Below, one piece after another: positions 6,733 through 13,779 of a DNA stretch of 20,068 nucleotides. The stretch's first letter is position 1. Every line of letters begins with the position of its first letter. The notes below the pieces were generated by a model. The model saw only the letters and a list, made by a program, of their open reading frames with translations. It was not told where the DNA came from and did no database searches. The position numbers and the translations under genes are program-made. This DNA comes from Ruminococcaceae bacterium UBA5450 (lineage in GTDB: Bacteria; Bacillota; Clostridia; Oscillospirales; Acutalibacteraceae): NCBI GenBank assembly GCA_002424295.1, contig DIQY01000100.1, positions 1 to 20,068 of the forward strand. Direction: 5' to 3'.

Positions 6733-7527
6733 ATGAATGAAATTACATTCCCAATTGTTTTAGTCGCCGGAATCGGTATTTTGTGCGGTGTCGTTTTGGC
6801 AATCGCTTCTATCATTATGGCCGTTCCCAAAGACGAAAAAGAGATTGAAATTCGCGACGTTCTGCCCGGTGCAAACTGCGGCGCCTGCGGATTTTCCGGC
6901 TGCGACGGCTATGCTGCCGCTTTAGCAAAAGGGAAAGCACAACCTGGACTTTGCGCCCCTGGCGGCGCTGCTGTTGCAGCAGCTACAGCCAAAATTCTTG
7001 GTGGCAGCGCTGGCACTATAGAAGAAAAAGTCGCTGTCGTCCACTGCCTCGGAAGTAATGACAACACACAGAACAAGGTCGTTTATGAAGGAATTGAATC
7101 CTGTGCAGCTGCTAACATTGTTGCGGGCGGCGTTGCTGACTGCGAATATGGATGCATGGGAATTGGCGACTGCGTAAAAGCCTGCCAATACAATGCCATT
7201 GAGGTTTGTAACGGCGTTGCGCGTGTTGATCCTTCCCGCTGCAAAGGCTGTACCATGTGTGTAAAAGCATGCCCGAAGCATCTGATCGATATGGTTCCTA
7301 AAAAGAAGCAGGCCGTTAACTTTTGCCAGAACTGTGACAAAGGTCCAATGGTCATGAAAGTCTGCAAAGTGGGTTGTATTGGCTGCATGAAATGCGTTAA
7401 AACATGCCCACAAGGAGCAATTAAAGTCGATAAATTCCATGCGATTGTCGATCCTTCCAAATGTATTGGCTGTGGTGCCTGTATTGAAGTTTGTCCTCGA
7501 CATTGCTTAAAGATGATGGACGTTTGA
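6733..7527 (+). CDS. rnfB: Rnf complex subunit RnfB (multi-cluster ferredoxin-type electron entry)
   Basis: RnfB accepts electrons from reduced ferredoxin and sends them into the membrane core. The 264-aa protein has an N-terminal membrane helix (about residues 7-29) and then the RnfB-specific cluster motif C49/C52/C57/C74. Several ferredoxin motifs follow: C137/C141/C147/C151, C170/C173/C176/C180, C215/C218/C221/C225 and C244/C247/C250/C254. C198, C201 and C211 are extra cysteines between them. AAGGAGGG (6716-6723) overlaps the rnfA stop and lies nine bases before the ATG. It is the last gene of the operon and converges on the lactate dehydrogenase gene. Confidence 0.96.
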   Translation: MNEITFPIVLVAGIGILCGVVLAIASIIMAVPKDEKEIEIRDVLPGANCGACGFSGCDGYAAALAKGKAQPGLCAPGGAAVAAATAKILGGSAGTIEEKVAVVHCLGSNDNTQNKVVYEGIESCAAANIVAGGVADCEYGCMGIGDCVKACQYNAIEVCNGVARVDPSRCKGCTMCVKACPKHLIDMVPKKKQAVNFCQNCDKGPMVMKVCKVGCIGCMKCVKTCPQGAIKVDKFHAIVDPSKCIGCGACIEVCPRHCLKMMDV

Positions 7528-7566
7528 TTCTTTCTTGATTTTATAAAAAAGCCGTTTGCACATTTT

Positions 7567-7592
7567 CATTTTAAATAAAATGGTTTAAAACC
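7567..7592. terminator. Weak possible terminator between rnfB and ldh
   Basis: The 75-base gap between the convergent genes contains a six-base hairpin (CATTTT / AAAATG, 7567-7582) and an adjoining small dyad GGTTTAAAACC (7582-7592). Both are AT-rich and no GC-rich stem with a clean T-run is present. Convergent stops suggest termination happens here, but the signal is poor. Confidence 0.25.
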
Positions 7593-7602
7593 TCATTATT
7601 TA

Positions 7603-8547
7603 TCAACAGCAATCTTCTCGAAGAATTTTTTGCACTGCCGATGCAGATTGAAGCAAAAGTTTTTTCTCTTCCTCATTTAATGGGATATCAAGCACTCGCT
7701 CCACTCCCTTACTACTGAGAATTGCCGGAACTCCCATGCAAATATCAGATAATCCATAATGTCCGTCGATAAAAGTGCTCACCGACAGAATACTGTGCTC
7801 ATCACGCACAATACTCTCACAAATTCTGCGGCAGCTGCTTGCAATTCCATAATAGGTGGCACCTTTTTTCTGAATAATTTGATAGGCACTATCCCGCACT
7901 TCTCGATATAAATCTTTGAGATCTGAATCTTTTAAGGTTTCCCCTATCGCCGCACAGTAATCTTTTAAATCAATCCCCGAAATATTTGCACTGCTCCAAA
8001 CAGGCAGCTCACTATCTCCATGTTCTCCGATAATAAAAGCATGCACCACTCTTGGATCCAAAGATAGTTTTTTCCCTAGAAGATATTTTAACCGTGCCGT
8101 ATCCAGCACCGTTCCACTTCCAAAAACATGTTCTTTAGAAAAGCCTGAATATTGCAGAGCTGCATAGGTCAAAATATCTACTGGATTGCTTACAATCAGC
8201 AAAATCCCATCTTGATTATATTGCGTGATTTTCGGAATCATCTCCCGAAAAATTTTAAGGTTTTTATGCGCAAGATCATCTCGACTCTCTCCAGGTTTCT
8301 GATTAGCACCTGCAGCAATAATAACAATCCCAGCTCCTTTTAAATCCTGCCAGTCCCCTGCTGCAATCTCCATTGGCTTTGTAAATGGAATACTATGACC
8401 GAGATCCATTGCCTCTCCCTGTGCTTTTTCCTGATTAATATCAATTAAAATCATTTCCCGAAAAAGCCCACTTTCCAATAAAGAAAAGGCAATGCTCGAA
8501 CCTACAAATCCACAGCCAACGATCGCACATTTATGAAAATCCGTCAT
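7603..8547 (-). CDS. ldh: L-lactate dehydrogenase (NAD-dependent)
   Basis: This cytoplasmic enzyme interconverts pyruvate plus NADH with L-lactate plus NAD+, the final step of lactate fermentation or the first of lactate use. The 314-aa protein has the Rossmann loop GCGFVG (11-16), Asp36 at the end of beta-2 for NAD binding, the substrate loop AGANQKPGESR (79-89), DTARL with Arg152, and the catalytic GEHGDSELPVWS with His176. Gln83 in the loop marks lactate specificity; malate dehydrogenases carry Arg there. An AGGAG ribosome binding site lies about seven bases before the ATG at 8547. It is transcribed toward rnfB and is divergent from an SGNH hydrolase. Length is normal and no key residue is missing. 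Confidence 0.95.
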   Translation of the reverse strand: MTDFHKCAIVGCGFVGSSIAFSLLESGLFREMILIDINQEKAQGEAMDLGHSIPFTKPMEIAAGDWQDLKGAGIVIIAAGANQKPGESRDDLAHKNLKIFREMIPKITQYNQDGILLIVSNPVDILTYAALQYSGFSKEHVFGSGTVLDTARLKYLLGKKLSLDPRVVHAFIIGEHGDSELPVWSSANISGIDLKDYCAAIGETLKDSDLKDLYREVRDSAYQIIQKKGATYYGIASSCRRICESIVRDEHSILSVSTFIDGHYGLSDICMGVPAILSSKGVERVLDIPLNEEEKKLLLQSASAVQKILREDCC

Positions 8548-8571
8548 ACAAAATCTTCTCCTTTTTTAGTT

Positions 8572-8600
8572 AGTATAGCAATTTTCGATTTATTTATGAA
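8572..8600 (-). promoter_or_regulatory. Promoter of ldh
   Basis: On the minus strand TTCATA (complement of 8595-8600) and an extended TGCTATACT -10 (TATACT, complement of 8572-8577) are spaced 17 bases apart. They lie 25 bases before the ldh start codon. The -35 matches consensus at four of six positions; the -10 is good. Confidence 0.55.
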
Positions 8601-8684
8601 AAATGAAGCCGCTTTTTGTTTTCGTACATCATACCAGGACTTTATCAGTAAATAAAAACTTCTTATGAATATTTTGGTCTTTAC

Positions 8685-8713
8685 TTGACATTCTATCGAA
8701 TAGTGATTATTAT
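8685..8713 (+). promoter_or_regulatory. Promoter of the SGNH hydrolase gene
   Basis: A perfect TTGACA (8685-8690) and TATTAT (8708-8713) have an ideal 17-base spacer. The predicted leader is about 68 bases, AT-rich, with no evident structure. This is one of the two best promoter matches in the window. Confidence 0.75.
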
Positions 8714-8787
8714 GATATGTAGTATTAAAAACTATATTACATTATTTTAAAAACTCGTTTCTTTTTCTTCTTAAAGGAGGAATTATC

Positions 8788-9507
8788 ATGGCACCCAGTG
8801 TTTGCATTTTTGGAGATTCTGTTGCAAAGGGCATTGTGTTCGATACCGTAAAAGAAAAATATTTACTTTTAAAAAATCGATTTTCCAATTTAATTGGAGC
8901 AAGAGATGGAATTCAAATTAAAAATCATTCTCATTTTGGCTGCACTATTAAACAGGGGAAAATTTCAATTGAAAAACATCTGGCCGAACTTTCTCATTAT
9001 GATGCTGTCATTTTGGAATATGGCGGAAATGACTGCGATCTTTCATGGGAACAGGTCGCTGCTGATCCAAAAGGCATTCATTTGCCTAAAACACCAATTA
9101 CCGAATTTTCAGAAACCTATCGCCAGCTAGTTAGTGAAATCAAAGAATCAGGAGGCACTCCAGTTCTAATGACATTGCCGCCGATTTACGCTCCACGGTA
9201 TTTTTCATGGATTTCTCGTAATTTAGATGCACAAGCAATCCTGGATTATCTTGGGGATGTAGAATTTATCTATCGCTGGCATGAAATGTATAACCTCGCC
9301 ATATGCCGTACTGCTTTGGAACAGCACCTTTCTCTCATTGACATCAGCAGCGCATTTTTACAAAAGGAAAATTATCAAGATCTCCTTTGCGCTGATGGAA
9401 TCCATCCAAACGAAAAGGGGCATCAGCTGATTGCAGACGAAATTGATCAGCAGTTAAACATGTTTAACTCTCATGGATTTCATTCTTCACAATTCGCATT
9501 TGCTTAA
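8788..9507 (+). CDS. SGNH/GDSL-family hydrolase (esterase/lipase-like)
   Basis: SGNH hydrolases cleave ester bonds in lipids, acetylated sugars or peptidoglycan, using a Ser-Asp-His triad. The 239-aa protein shows the block I motif FGDS with Ser11, block III GGND (79-82) supplying the oxyanion-hole Asn81, and block V DGIHPN with Asp203 and His206. There is no signal peptide, so it is likely cytoplasmic, which points to an intracellular substrate such as an acylated sugar or deacylation of a metabolite. AAAGGAGG lies seven bases before the ATG. It has its own promoter, and the next gene also has one, so it is probably monocistronic. The substrate cannot be read from sequence. Confidence 0.88.
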   Translation: MAPSVCIFGDSVAKGIVFDTVKEKYLLLKNRFSNLIGARDGIQIKNHSHFGCTIKQGKISIEKHLAELSHYDAVILEYGGNDCDLSWEQVAADPKGIHLPKTPITEFSETYRQLVSEIKESGGTPVLMTLPPIYAPRYFSWISRNLDAQAILDYLGDVEFIYRWHEMYNLAICRTALEQHLSLIDISSAFLQKENYQDLLCADGIHPNEKGHQLIADEIDQQLNMFNSHGFHSSQFAFA

Positions 9508-9541
9508 AAAATAAAAATAATTTTTGATTTCTCCCCGATAT

Positions 9542-9570
9542 TATACATGTCCTAAAAAATATGATATAAT
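9542..9570 (+). promoter_or_regulatory. Promoter of the M20 dipeptidase gene
   Basis: TATACA (9542-9547, four of six matches to TTGACA), a 17-base spacer and a perfect TATAAT (9565-9570) preceded by TGA make an extended -10 promoter. The leader contains a small AT-rich hairpin (AAAAGATT / AATCTTTT) before the ribosome binding site at 9605-9611. Confidence 0.65.
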
Positions 9571-9619
9571 AAAAAAGATTAATATTATAAAAATCTTTTC
9601 TTGAAAGGGAGAACAGAAA

Positions 9620-10999
9620 ATGCAATTCGGCAAACAAATTCTTAACTATCAGGAAGAAATTCTTCAGGATCTGAAGGAACTTGTTGCAATTCCTTCGGTT
9701 GTCGGTAAATCAGAGCCTGACATGCCTTTTGGAAAGCTGCCCGCTGCCGCCCTGCAAAAAATTCTGACCCGTGCAAAAGAGATGGGGCTGCAGACCGTCA
9801 ATGTTGATAATTATGCTGGTCATGCAGAATATGGAACTGGAAAGGACTCTGCGGCAGTTCTTGTCCATATCGATGTTGTCCCTGCCGGTGAGGGCTGGGA
9901 TACCGACCCGTTTACTGCCATTCTGCGGGACAATCACTTATACGGAAGAGGAGTTGCCGATGATAAAGGAGCTGCCGTTGTAGCTCTATACTGTCTAAAA
10001 GCTTTGAAAGATGCCGGCGTTCAAACGCAGCGCCGCCTGCGGGTTATTTTTGGTTCCGGAGAAGAAATTGCCAGCAATGATCTTGAAATGTATTTTAAGA
10101 AGCAGGAAATGCCGGTATTTGCTTTTACTCCCGACAGCGAATATGGAATTTGCAACCGTGAAAAGGGAATTTTACGTCTGGATCTGATTGTAGAAAACGA
10201 CAGCACCGTTGTTACCTCTTTTGATGCAGGAACCGTGGTCAATGCTGTTCCCGGTCAAGCAGAAGCAACGATTAACTGTTCCACCGAGCAAAAAGAAACT
10301 CTGAAAACTTTGGTACAAAAGGACACCAGCACTTTTTCATGCTCAGAAAAGGAAAATGGACTTCACATTTTTGCCAAGGGACTTTCCTGCCATGCCATGC
10401 AGCCGCAGGAAGGCAAAAATGCCGCTGCACATCTTGCTTTGCTCTTAGGAAAGGTCTTTTCCAATCAAGAATTAGGCTCGCTTCTCACCTTTATTAAAAA
10501 CACCATTGGGCTCGAAACAAACGGCAATTCTTTGAAGGTCCGCCAGAGTGATGTGCAAAGCGGGCCTCTCACGCTGAATTTGGGGATTCTGCACATGGAT
10601 AATCGTATTTCTTCCGCTGGCATTGATATTCGTTATCCGGTGACTTCCGATGGAAAAGCGCTTGCAAAATCGATTACTGCCACAGCGGCCGGATATGGAA
10701 TTGCCTGCAAAATTCACGGGAATTCTGAACCGCTGTTCATTCCAGAAGATGCACCTTTTATCGAACTGCTTAAAGAAGGATACTCTCATGTAATGGGAGA
10801 AAATCCTGCTCTATATGCAACTGGAGGCGGCACTTATGCCCGCGAGCTTCAGGGACGCGGCGTTGCTTTTGGGCCATTCTTCCCCGAAGAGCCAGATCGT
10901 CGTCTACATAATTCTAACGAAAACATTGATCTTGCATATTTTATGAAGCATGCGCAAATCTGTATGGAAACAATGTATTTGATGGCGACAAAGCCATAA
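9620..10999 (+). CDS. Sapep-type dipeptidase, M20 metallopeptidase family
   Basis: This 459-aa protein belongs to the PepV/Sapep group of zinc- or manganese-dependent dipeptidases, which split dipeptides in the cytoplasm during peptide nutrition. The metal-site and catalytic residues are visible: His83 and Asp85 in VHIDVVPAG, Asp114/Asp115 in GRGVADDKG, the Glu148-Glu149 pair in GSGEE, Asp172 in FTPDSEYGI, and a C-terminal histidine (about residue 430) in RRLHNSNENI. A lid-like insertion domain lies roughly between residues 185 and 370. AAGGGAG lies eight bases before the ATG. The gene has its own promoter and a strong terminator, so it is a single-gene unit. Alternative names such as dipeptidase PepV describe the same family. 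Confidence 0.92.
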   Translation: MQFGKQILNYQEEILQDLKELVAIPSVVGKSEPDMPFGKLPAAALQKILTRAKEMGLQTVNVDNYAGHAEYGTGKDSAAVLVHIDVVPAGEGWDTDPFTAILRDNHLYGRGVADDKGAAVVALYCLKALKDAGVQTQRRLRVIFGSGEEIASNDLEMYFKKQEMPVFAFTPDSEYGICNREKGILRLDLIVENDSTVVTSFDAGTVVNAVPGQAEATINCSTEQKETLKTLVQKDTSTFSCSEKENGLHIFAKGLSCHAMQPQEGKNAAAHLALLLGKVFSNQELGSLLTFIKNTIGLETNGNSLKVRQSDVQSGPLTLNLGILHMDNRISSAGIDIRYPVTSDGKALAKSITATAAGYGIACKIHGNSEPLFIPEDAPFIELLKEGYSHVMGENPALYATGGGTYARELQGRGVAFGPFFPEEPDRRLHNSNENIDLAYFMKHAQICMETMYLMATKP

Positions 11000-11048
11000 G
11001 CGACCCTTTGTTGATAAATCTAAATAATTTCAAAATATTTATAACATT

Positions 11049-11084
11049 AAAAGAGACATCGACTAAAATCGGTGTCTCTTTTTT
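11049..11084 (+). terminator. Intrinsic terminator of the M20 dipeptidase gene
   Basis: Arms 11049-11062 and 11069-11082 form a 14-bp stem with one G-T pair around a six-base loop. The GC part is GAGACATCGA / TCGGTGTCTC. It is followed by a T-rich run starting at 11079. It lies about 50 bases after the stop codon and is the clearest terminator in the window. Confidence 0.9.
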
Positions 11085-11273
11085 ATTTTAATCGCTTAAA
11101 AAACTACCGAATTTACAATTTGCCTAATCTCTCCCCCACACATGTTTCGACACAATTTCGCAGCTCTTATATCAAAGTTAACTCATTTAAAGCCTTTTAA
11201 ACATACACAGATATTTCAATATCATATGACCTGTACAACAAATTTCAGAGCGTTTATTTGTTTAATATGAGTA

Positions 11274-11302
11274 TTGAACTTACTTTTTTGAAATGATATG
11301 AT
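11274..11302 (+). promoter_or_regulatory. Possible promoter of the ABC exporter operon
   Basis: TTGAAC and TATGAT are separated by exactly 17 bases; matches to consensus are four and five of six. If used, the transcript would start near 11309 and run about 165 bases before the first structural gene, passing through the terminator-like hairpin at 11402-11454. It is the best candidate between the two terminators, but only moderate. Confidence 0.45.
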
Positions 11303-11381
11303 GAAAATGGTAAAAATTAGTAGTATCATTTTAGTTGCTTTCGCTGCTACATCTATTTTAGCAATAAATTTCTTCGTCTAG
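11298..11381 (+). CDS. Possible 27-aa hydrophobic small peptide or leader peptide
   Basis: The ORF starts with MMKMVKISS and continues as one hydrophobic stretch (IILVAFAATSILAINFFV), so it would be a single membrane segment or a signal-like peptide. Its TAG stop overlaps a GTG (TAGTG) that opens a frame reading through the terminator hairpin into the first exporter gene. No good ribosome binding site precedes any of its ATG codons, and the best promoter overlaps its first codons, so translation could start only at the third ATG (11307) from that transcript. It may be a leader peptide, a small membrane peptide, or chance. Confidence 0.2.
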   Translation: MMKMVKISSIILVAFAATSILAINFFV

Positions 11382-11401
11382 TGAAACATCTAATTTTTAA
11401 C

Positions 11402-11454
11402 AAAAATAAGAGTTGGAACAATGAATCATATTTAAATTCCAACTCTTATTTTTT
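11402..11454 (+). terminator. 17-bp terminator hairpin immediately before the ABC operon (attenuator candidate)
   Basis: Arms 11402-11418 and 11437-11453 are perfectly complementary over 17 bases around an 18-base loop. The stem has a GAGTTGGAA core and AT-rich base, and the right arm ends in a run of T. Only about seven bases separate its end from the AAGGAGG ribosome binding site of the next gene. The operon must therefore be transcribed through this hairpin, which suggests conditional termination. Confidence 0.75.
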
Positions 11455-11473
11455 ACTAAAAAGGAGGAATCCC

Positions 11474-12175
11474 ATGCCCAAAAAAGTTGTCAGAACGGTA
11501 CTTTTTTCGGTCCTGCTTGCTCTAATGGGAATCGTGATCCTGTTTGCTGCTTTAAAGGACAAGCTGCTTTTGCCGGCATCCAATCTGTGGACAAAGCCTT
11601 CTGCTTCTTCATCAGCCATTTCTCCGGGAACTGCAAGTGAAGAGGAAGCAGCAGTAAATGCCTTCGAACCTAAGATTTCGGTTCCGATGGGAGAAGCCGT
11701 CACCGTATATGACCTGCTTTTTACCGTTCATGATTTTATGACGACAAAACAGTATGATGGCAGTTTTCCAATTACAGACATGATTAAAAATTATAACTGC
11801 AATGAAGACGGCAGTTTCAGCAATGAATATAATTATTTTATTACGAATTTAACGGTCGAAAATCCAACCGATCAGGATATCGAATATTATTTAAATACCT
11901 TTCAATTTCATTGTTTTGATGAAAATGGGGAAAAAGTTTCCCCCAGTATTGACGAAGTTTTCAGTTATGATAAAGATAAAAAAGAGTTTATTCCCGGAAA
12001 AAAAGACTATTTTCGACATATCTTTTCTGCACACAGTAAAGAGACTTTTCATCTGGTCAGCGTCGTAACCGACGAACGTCTTAAAAAGCTTGCTCATATT
12101 CATTTTATAGTCAGTCAGGGCGGATATACTGTCCATGGAATTGACGAGTCAGCCAGAGCGATTATCTTAAAGTAA
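11474..12175 (+). CDS. Membrane-anchored extracytoplasmic protein of ABC operon (DUF4352/DUF5028-like)
   Basis: The 233-aa protein has one N-terminal membrane segment (about residues 6-26), a low-complexity Ser/Ala/Glu linker (about 39-60), and a beta-rich outer domain with the pattern FITNLTVENPTDQDIEYYLN. That pattern is typical of immunoglobulin-like DUF4352-type domains. The family match is by pattern only and is not certain. The start at 11474 is chosen because AAGGAGG (11461-11467) lies six bases upstream; an in-frame GTG at 11381 would require translating through the terminator hairpin. It leads a six-gene operon with an ABC transporter, so it could be a substrate-sensing or substrate-holding accessory subunit. 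Confidence 0.7.
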   Translation: MPKKVVRTVLFSVLLALMGIVILFAALKDKLLLPASNLWTKPSASSSAISPGTASEEEAAVNAFEPKISVPMGEAVTVYDLLFTVHDFMTTKQYDGSFPITDMIKNYNCNEDGSFSNEYNYFITNLTVENPTDQDIEYYLNTFQFHCFDENGEKVSPSIDEVFSYDKDKKEFIPGKKDYFRHIFSAHSKETFHLVSVVTDERLKKLAHIHFIVSQGGYTVHGIDESARAIILK

Positions 12176-12191
12176 CCAAAGGGGATTTTAT

Positions 12192-13019
12192 ATGAAACAA
12201 CTTATCAAACTAGAAATCGGCAGAGCGTTTCACGGTCGAATGTTTTATATTTCTATTTTAATTGGAAGTATTTTAAGTTTGCTGCAGATTGTTTTTCATG
12301 TCATTCCAGCTTCAATGAAAATTGATTTGTATTTGACAGAAATGGACTCTCCACGTTTATATCCGGGGTGGCTTTTTTCCTCATGGCTGGGCGGGAATGT
12401 ATTTGATATCGAAAGTTTTCTTTTCTATCTTTTACTCCCAATTCTGGCGGTTCTTCCATTTGGAGACAGCTATTTTACCGACCGAAAAAGCGGATACCTA
12501 AAAAATGTTTATATTCGAACAAAAAAGAAAAATTATTTAACCGCCAAAGCAGCCGCAGCTTTTCTTTCTGGAGGAGCGGCCGTTGTAATTCCGCTTCTTT
12601 TAAATCTCGCGCTTGCAGCGTTGTTTCTACCGGCGCTAAAACCTGAATCAACTGCACCTTATGGCAGTATCGCAGAAGAAAGCATGTGGTCTGGATTATA
12701 CTATTCCAGTCCGTGGGCTTATGTCTTTGCTTATCTGCTCATTGATTTTATATTTGCGGGAATTTTCGCTCTGATCGCGCTGGGAATCAGTCAGGCGGCC
12801 GATTATCGCTTTATCGTCATTCTTTTCCCGTTGTTTCTTTATCTTTTTATTTATTCTATTGCAAAGCTTTTGCATGCACACGCTTTTGCACCAGCAGACT
12901 TTTTAAATTCTGGATTTGGTAGTGGAAATTCTTTTTCGATTATTCTTGGAGAAGGCGCCGCTCTGGCAGGCTTAGGCCTTGTGACATTTTGGATTGGAGG
13001 GAGGCAGGAGACTTATTAA
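12192..13019 (+). CDS. ABC-2-type transporter permease 1
   Basis: This 275-aa protein has about six membrane helices (roughly residues 16-36, 75-95, 115-142, 175-197, 207-224, 245-268). A cytosolic loop rich in Lys and Arg follows helix 2 (DRKSGYLKNVYIRTKKKNY). That DRKSGY-like loop is common in bacteriocin-immunity/BcrB-type permeases, where it faces the ATPase. AAGGGG lies nine bases before the ATG. The last 26 bases overlap the extended frame of the next gene. It likely pairs with the ATPase at 14634 in an exporter. The transported compound is unknown. Confidence 0.8.
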   Translation: MKQLIKLEIGRAFHGRMFYISILIGSILSLLQIVFHVIPASMKIDLYLTEMDSPRLYPGWLFSSWLGGNVFDIESFLFYLLLPILAVLPFGDSYFTDRKSGYLKNVYIRTKKKNYLTAKAAAAFLSGGAAVVIPLLLNLALAALFLPALKPESTAPYGSIAEESMWSGLYYSSPWAYVFAYLLIDFIFAGIFALIALGISQAADYRFIVILFPLFLYLFIYSIAKLLHAHAFAPADFLNSGFGSGNSFSIILGEGAALAGLGLVTFWIGGRQETY

Positions 13020-13779
13020 ACATATAAATAACAGTCGAAAACTGATCTTGAAAGAAAAATATTTTTATCTCGCTTATGCAGCCGCCCTCCCCTTTTTCCT
13101 TTTTCTTTTCCTCTCTTCAGAATGTGCTTCCTACCAAAAGGAAGGATATTTTCTGTGCTATGCGGACTGCTTTTGCAGCGTTTGTGTAGCATCGGTTTTA
13201 GGGCTTTTTTTCATCCCATTTGTGTTTTTTATGACCTGCTTTTTATCGAAACGAATTTTTTCGAGTCAGATGATCTTACGGCTTAAAAAGCGGGAAACTG
13301 TTTGGAATCTACAGGTGATCGTTCTCATAAAAACAGCATTTTACTGTTCCACTTATTTGACCGCCTGGACTGCATTTCTCGGGACCTTCTTTTCCAATCA
13401 GATTTTAAATTGGAATAAGCAGAGAAGTATCTTTTTCCTAACTACACAAGCAACGGTGGGGAACTATTCTATCTGGAAAATTGTGCTGTTATTTTGGCTG
13501 TGCTCTTTTTTGCTGTTCGCTACCATTCCGCTTTGCGCGCTATTCATTCAATGGATCAGCGGAAAAGAGATTGCAGGGTGGCTTTATTTAATTTTGATAA
13601 CCGGCTGGAATATGGGTCCTCCCTTTAAGCTCTTGAGCGGAAAACTTTATCTTTGGTACCGAAGTTTTTTAGAGCCCTCCATTTTTGCAGTGGGGATTTT
13701 CGGCTGTATCGGTTTGATTTTTGTCCTGTGGATGATCGGGAAAAAGCAAGCAAGAAGAAAGGACTTTTGGAATGCATAA
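12994..13779 (+). CDS. ABC-2-type transporter permease 2 (start codon uncertain)
   Basis: This protein of up to 261 aa has about six hydrophobic helices, a Lys/Arg-rich cytosolic loop after helix 2, and an Arg/Lys-rich C-terminus, matching an ABC-2 permease subunit. The frame has no ATG or GTG in its first part. TTG at 12994 has no upstream ribosome binding site, whereas GGAGGGAGG (12996-13004) and AGGAG (13006-13010) lie just before an in-frame ATT at 13015. Translation probably starts at that rare ATT, giving IKHINNSRKL as the N-terminus, or at TTG 12994. It overlaps permease 1 upstream and permease 3 downstream (by eight bases), so all are translationally coupled. Confidence 0.75.
   Translation: MEGGRRLIKHINNSRKLILKEKYFYLAYAAALPFFLFLFLSSECASYQKEGYFLCYADCFCSVCVASVLGLFFIPFVFFMTCFLSKRIFSSQMILRLKKRETVWNLQVIVLIKTAFYCSTYLTAWTAFLGTFFSNQILNWNKQRSIFFLTTQATVGNYSIWKIVLLFWLCSFLLFATIPLCALFIQWISGKEIAGWLYLILITGWNMGPPFKLLSGKLYLWYRSFLEPSIFAVGIFGCIGLIFVLWMIGKKQARRKDFWNA

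Larger units (their letters stand above)
11085..11401. other. AT-rich noncoding leader region upstream of the ABC operon
   Basis: This stretch lies between two terminator hairpins. It has no long ORF. It holds a possible promoter, TTGAAC (11274-11279), a 17-base spacer and TATGAT (11297-11302), and an overlapping 27-codon hydrophobic ORF (11298-11381). From 11100 to about 11270 I see no convincing gene, repeat or RNA structure. Confidence 0.5.

Noticed and set aside
6922..7503. 193-codon antisense ORF within rnfB
   Set aside because: It lies wholly opposite a clear multi-cluster ferredoxin gene, has no ribosome binding site, and its residues mirror the cysteine codons of rnfB.
8548..8787. 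Rex redox-repressor site between ldh and the SGNH gene
   Set aside because: Looked for a TTGTnAA...TTnACAA-type dyad because ldh is often Rex-controlled; none was found.
11381..11473. Extension of the first ABC-operon protein from GTG 11381
   Set aside because: It would encode the terminator hairpin and produce Asn/Ser-rich residues before the membrane segment; AAGGAGG fits ATG 11474. It was kept only as a possible attenuation device.
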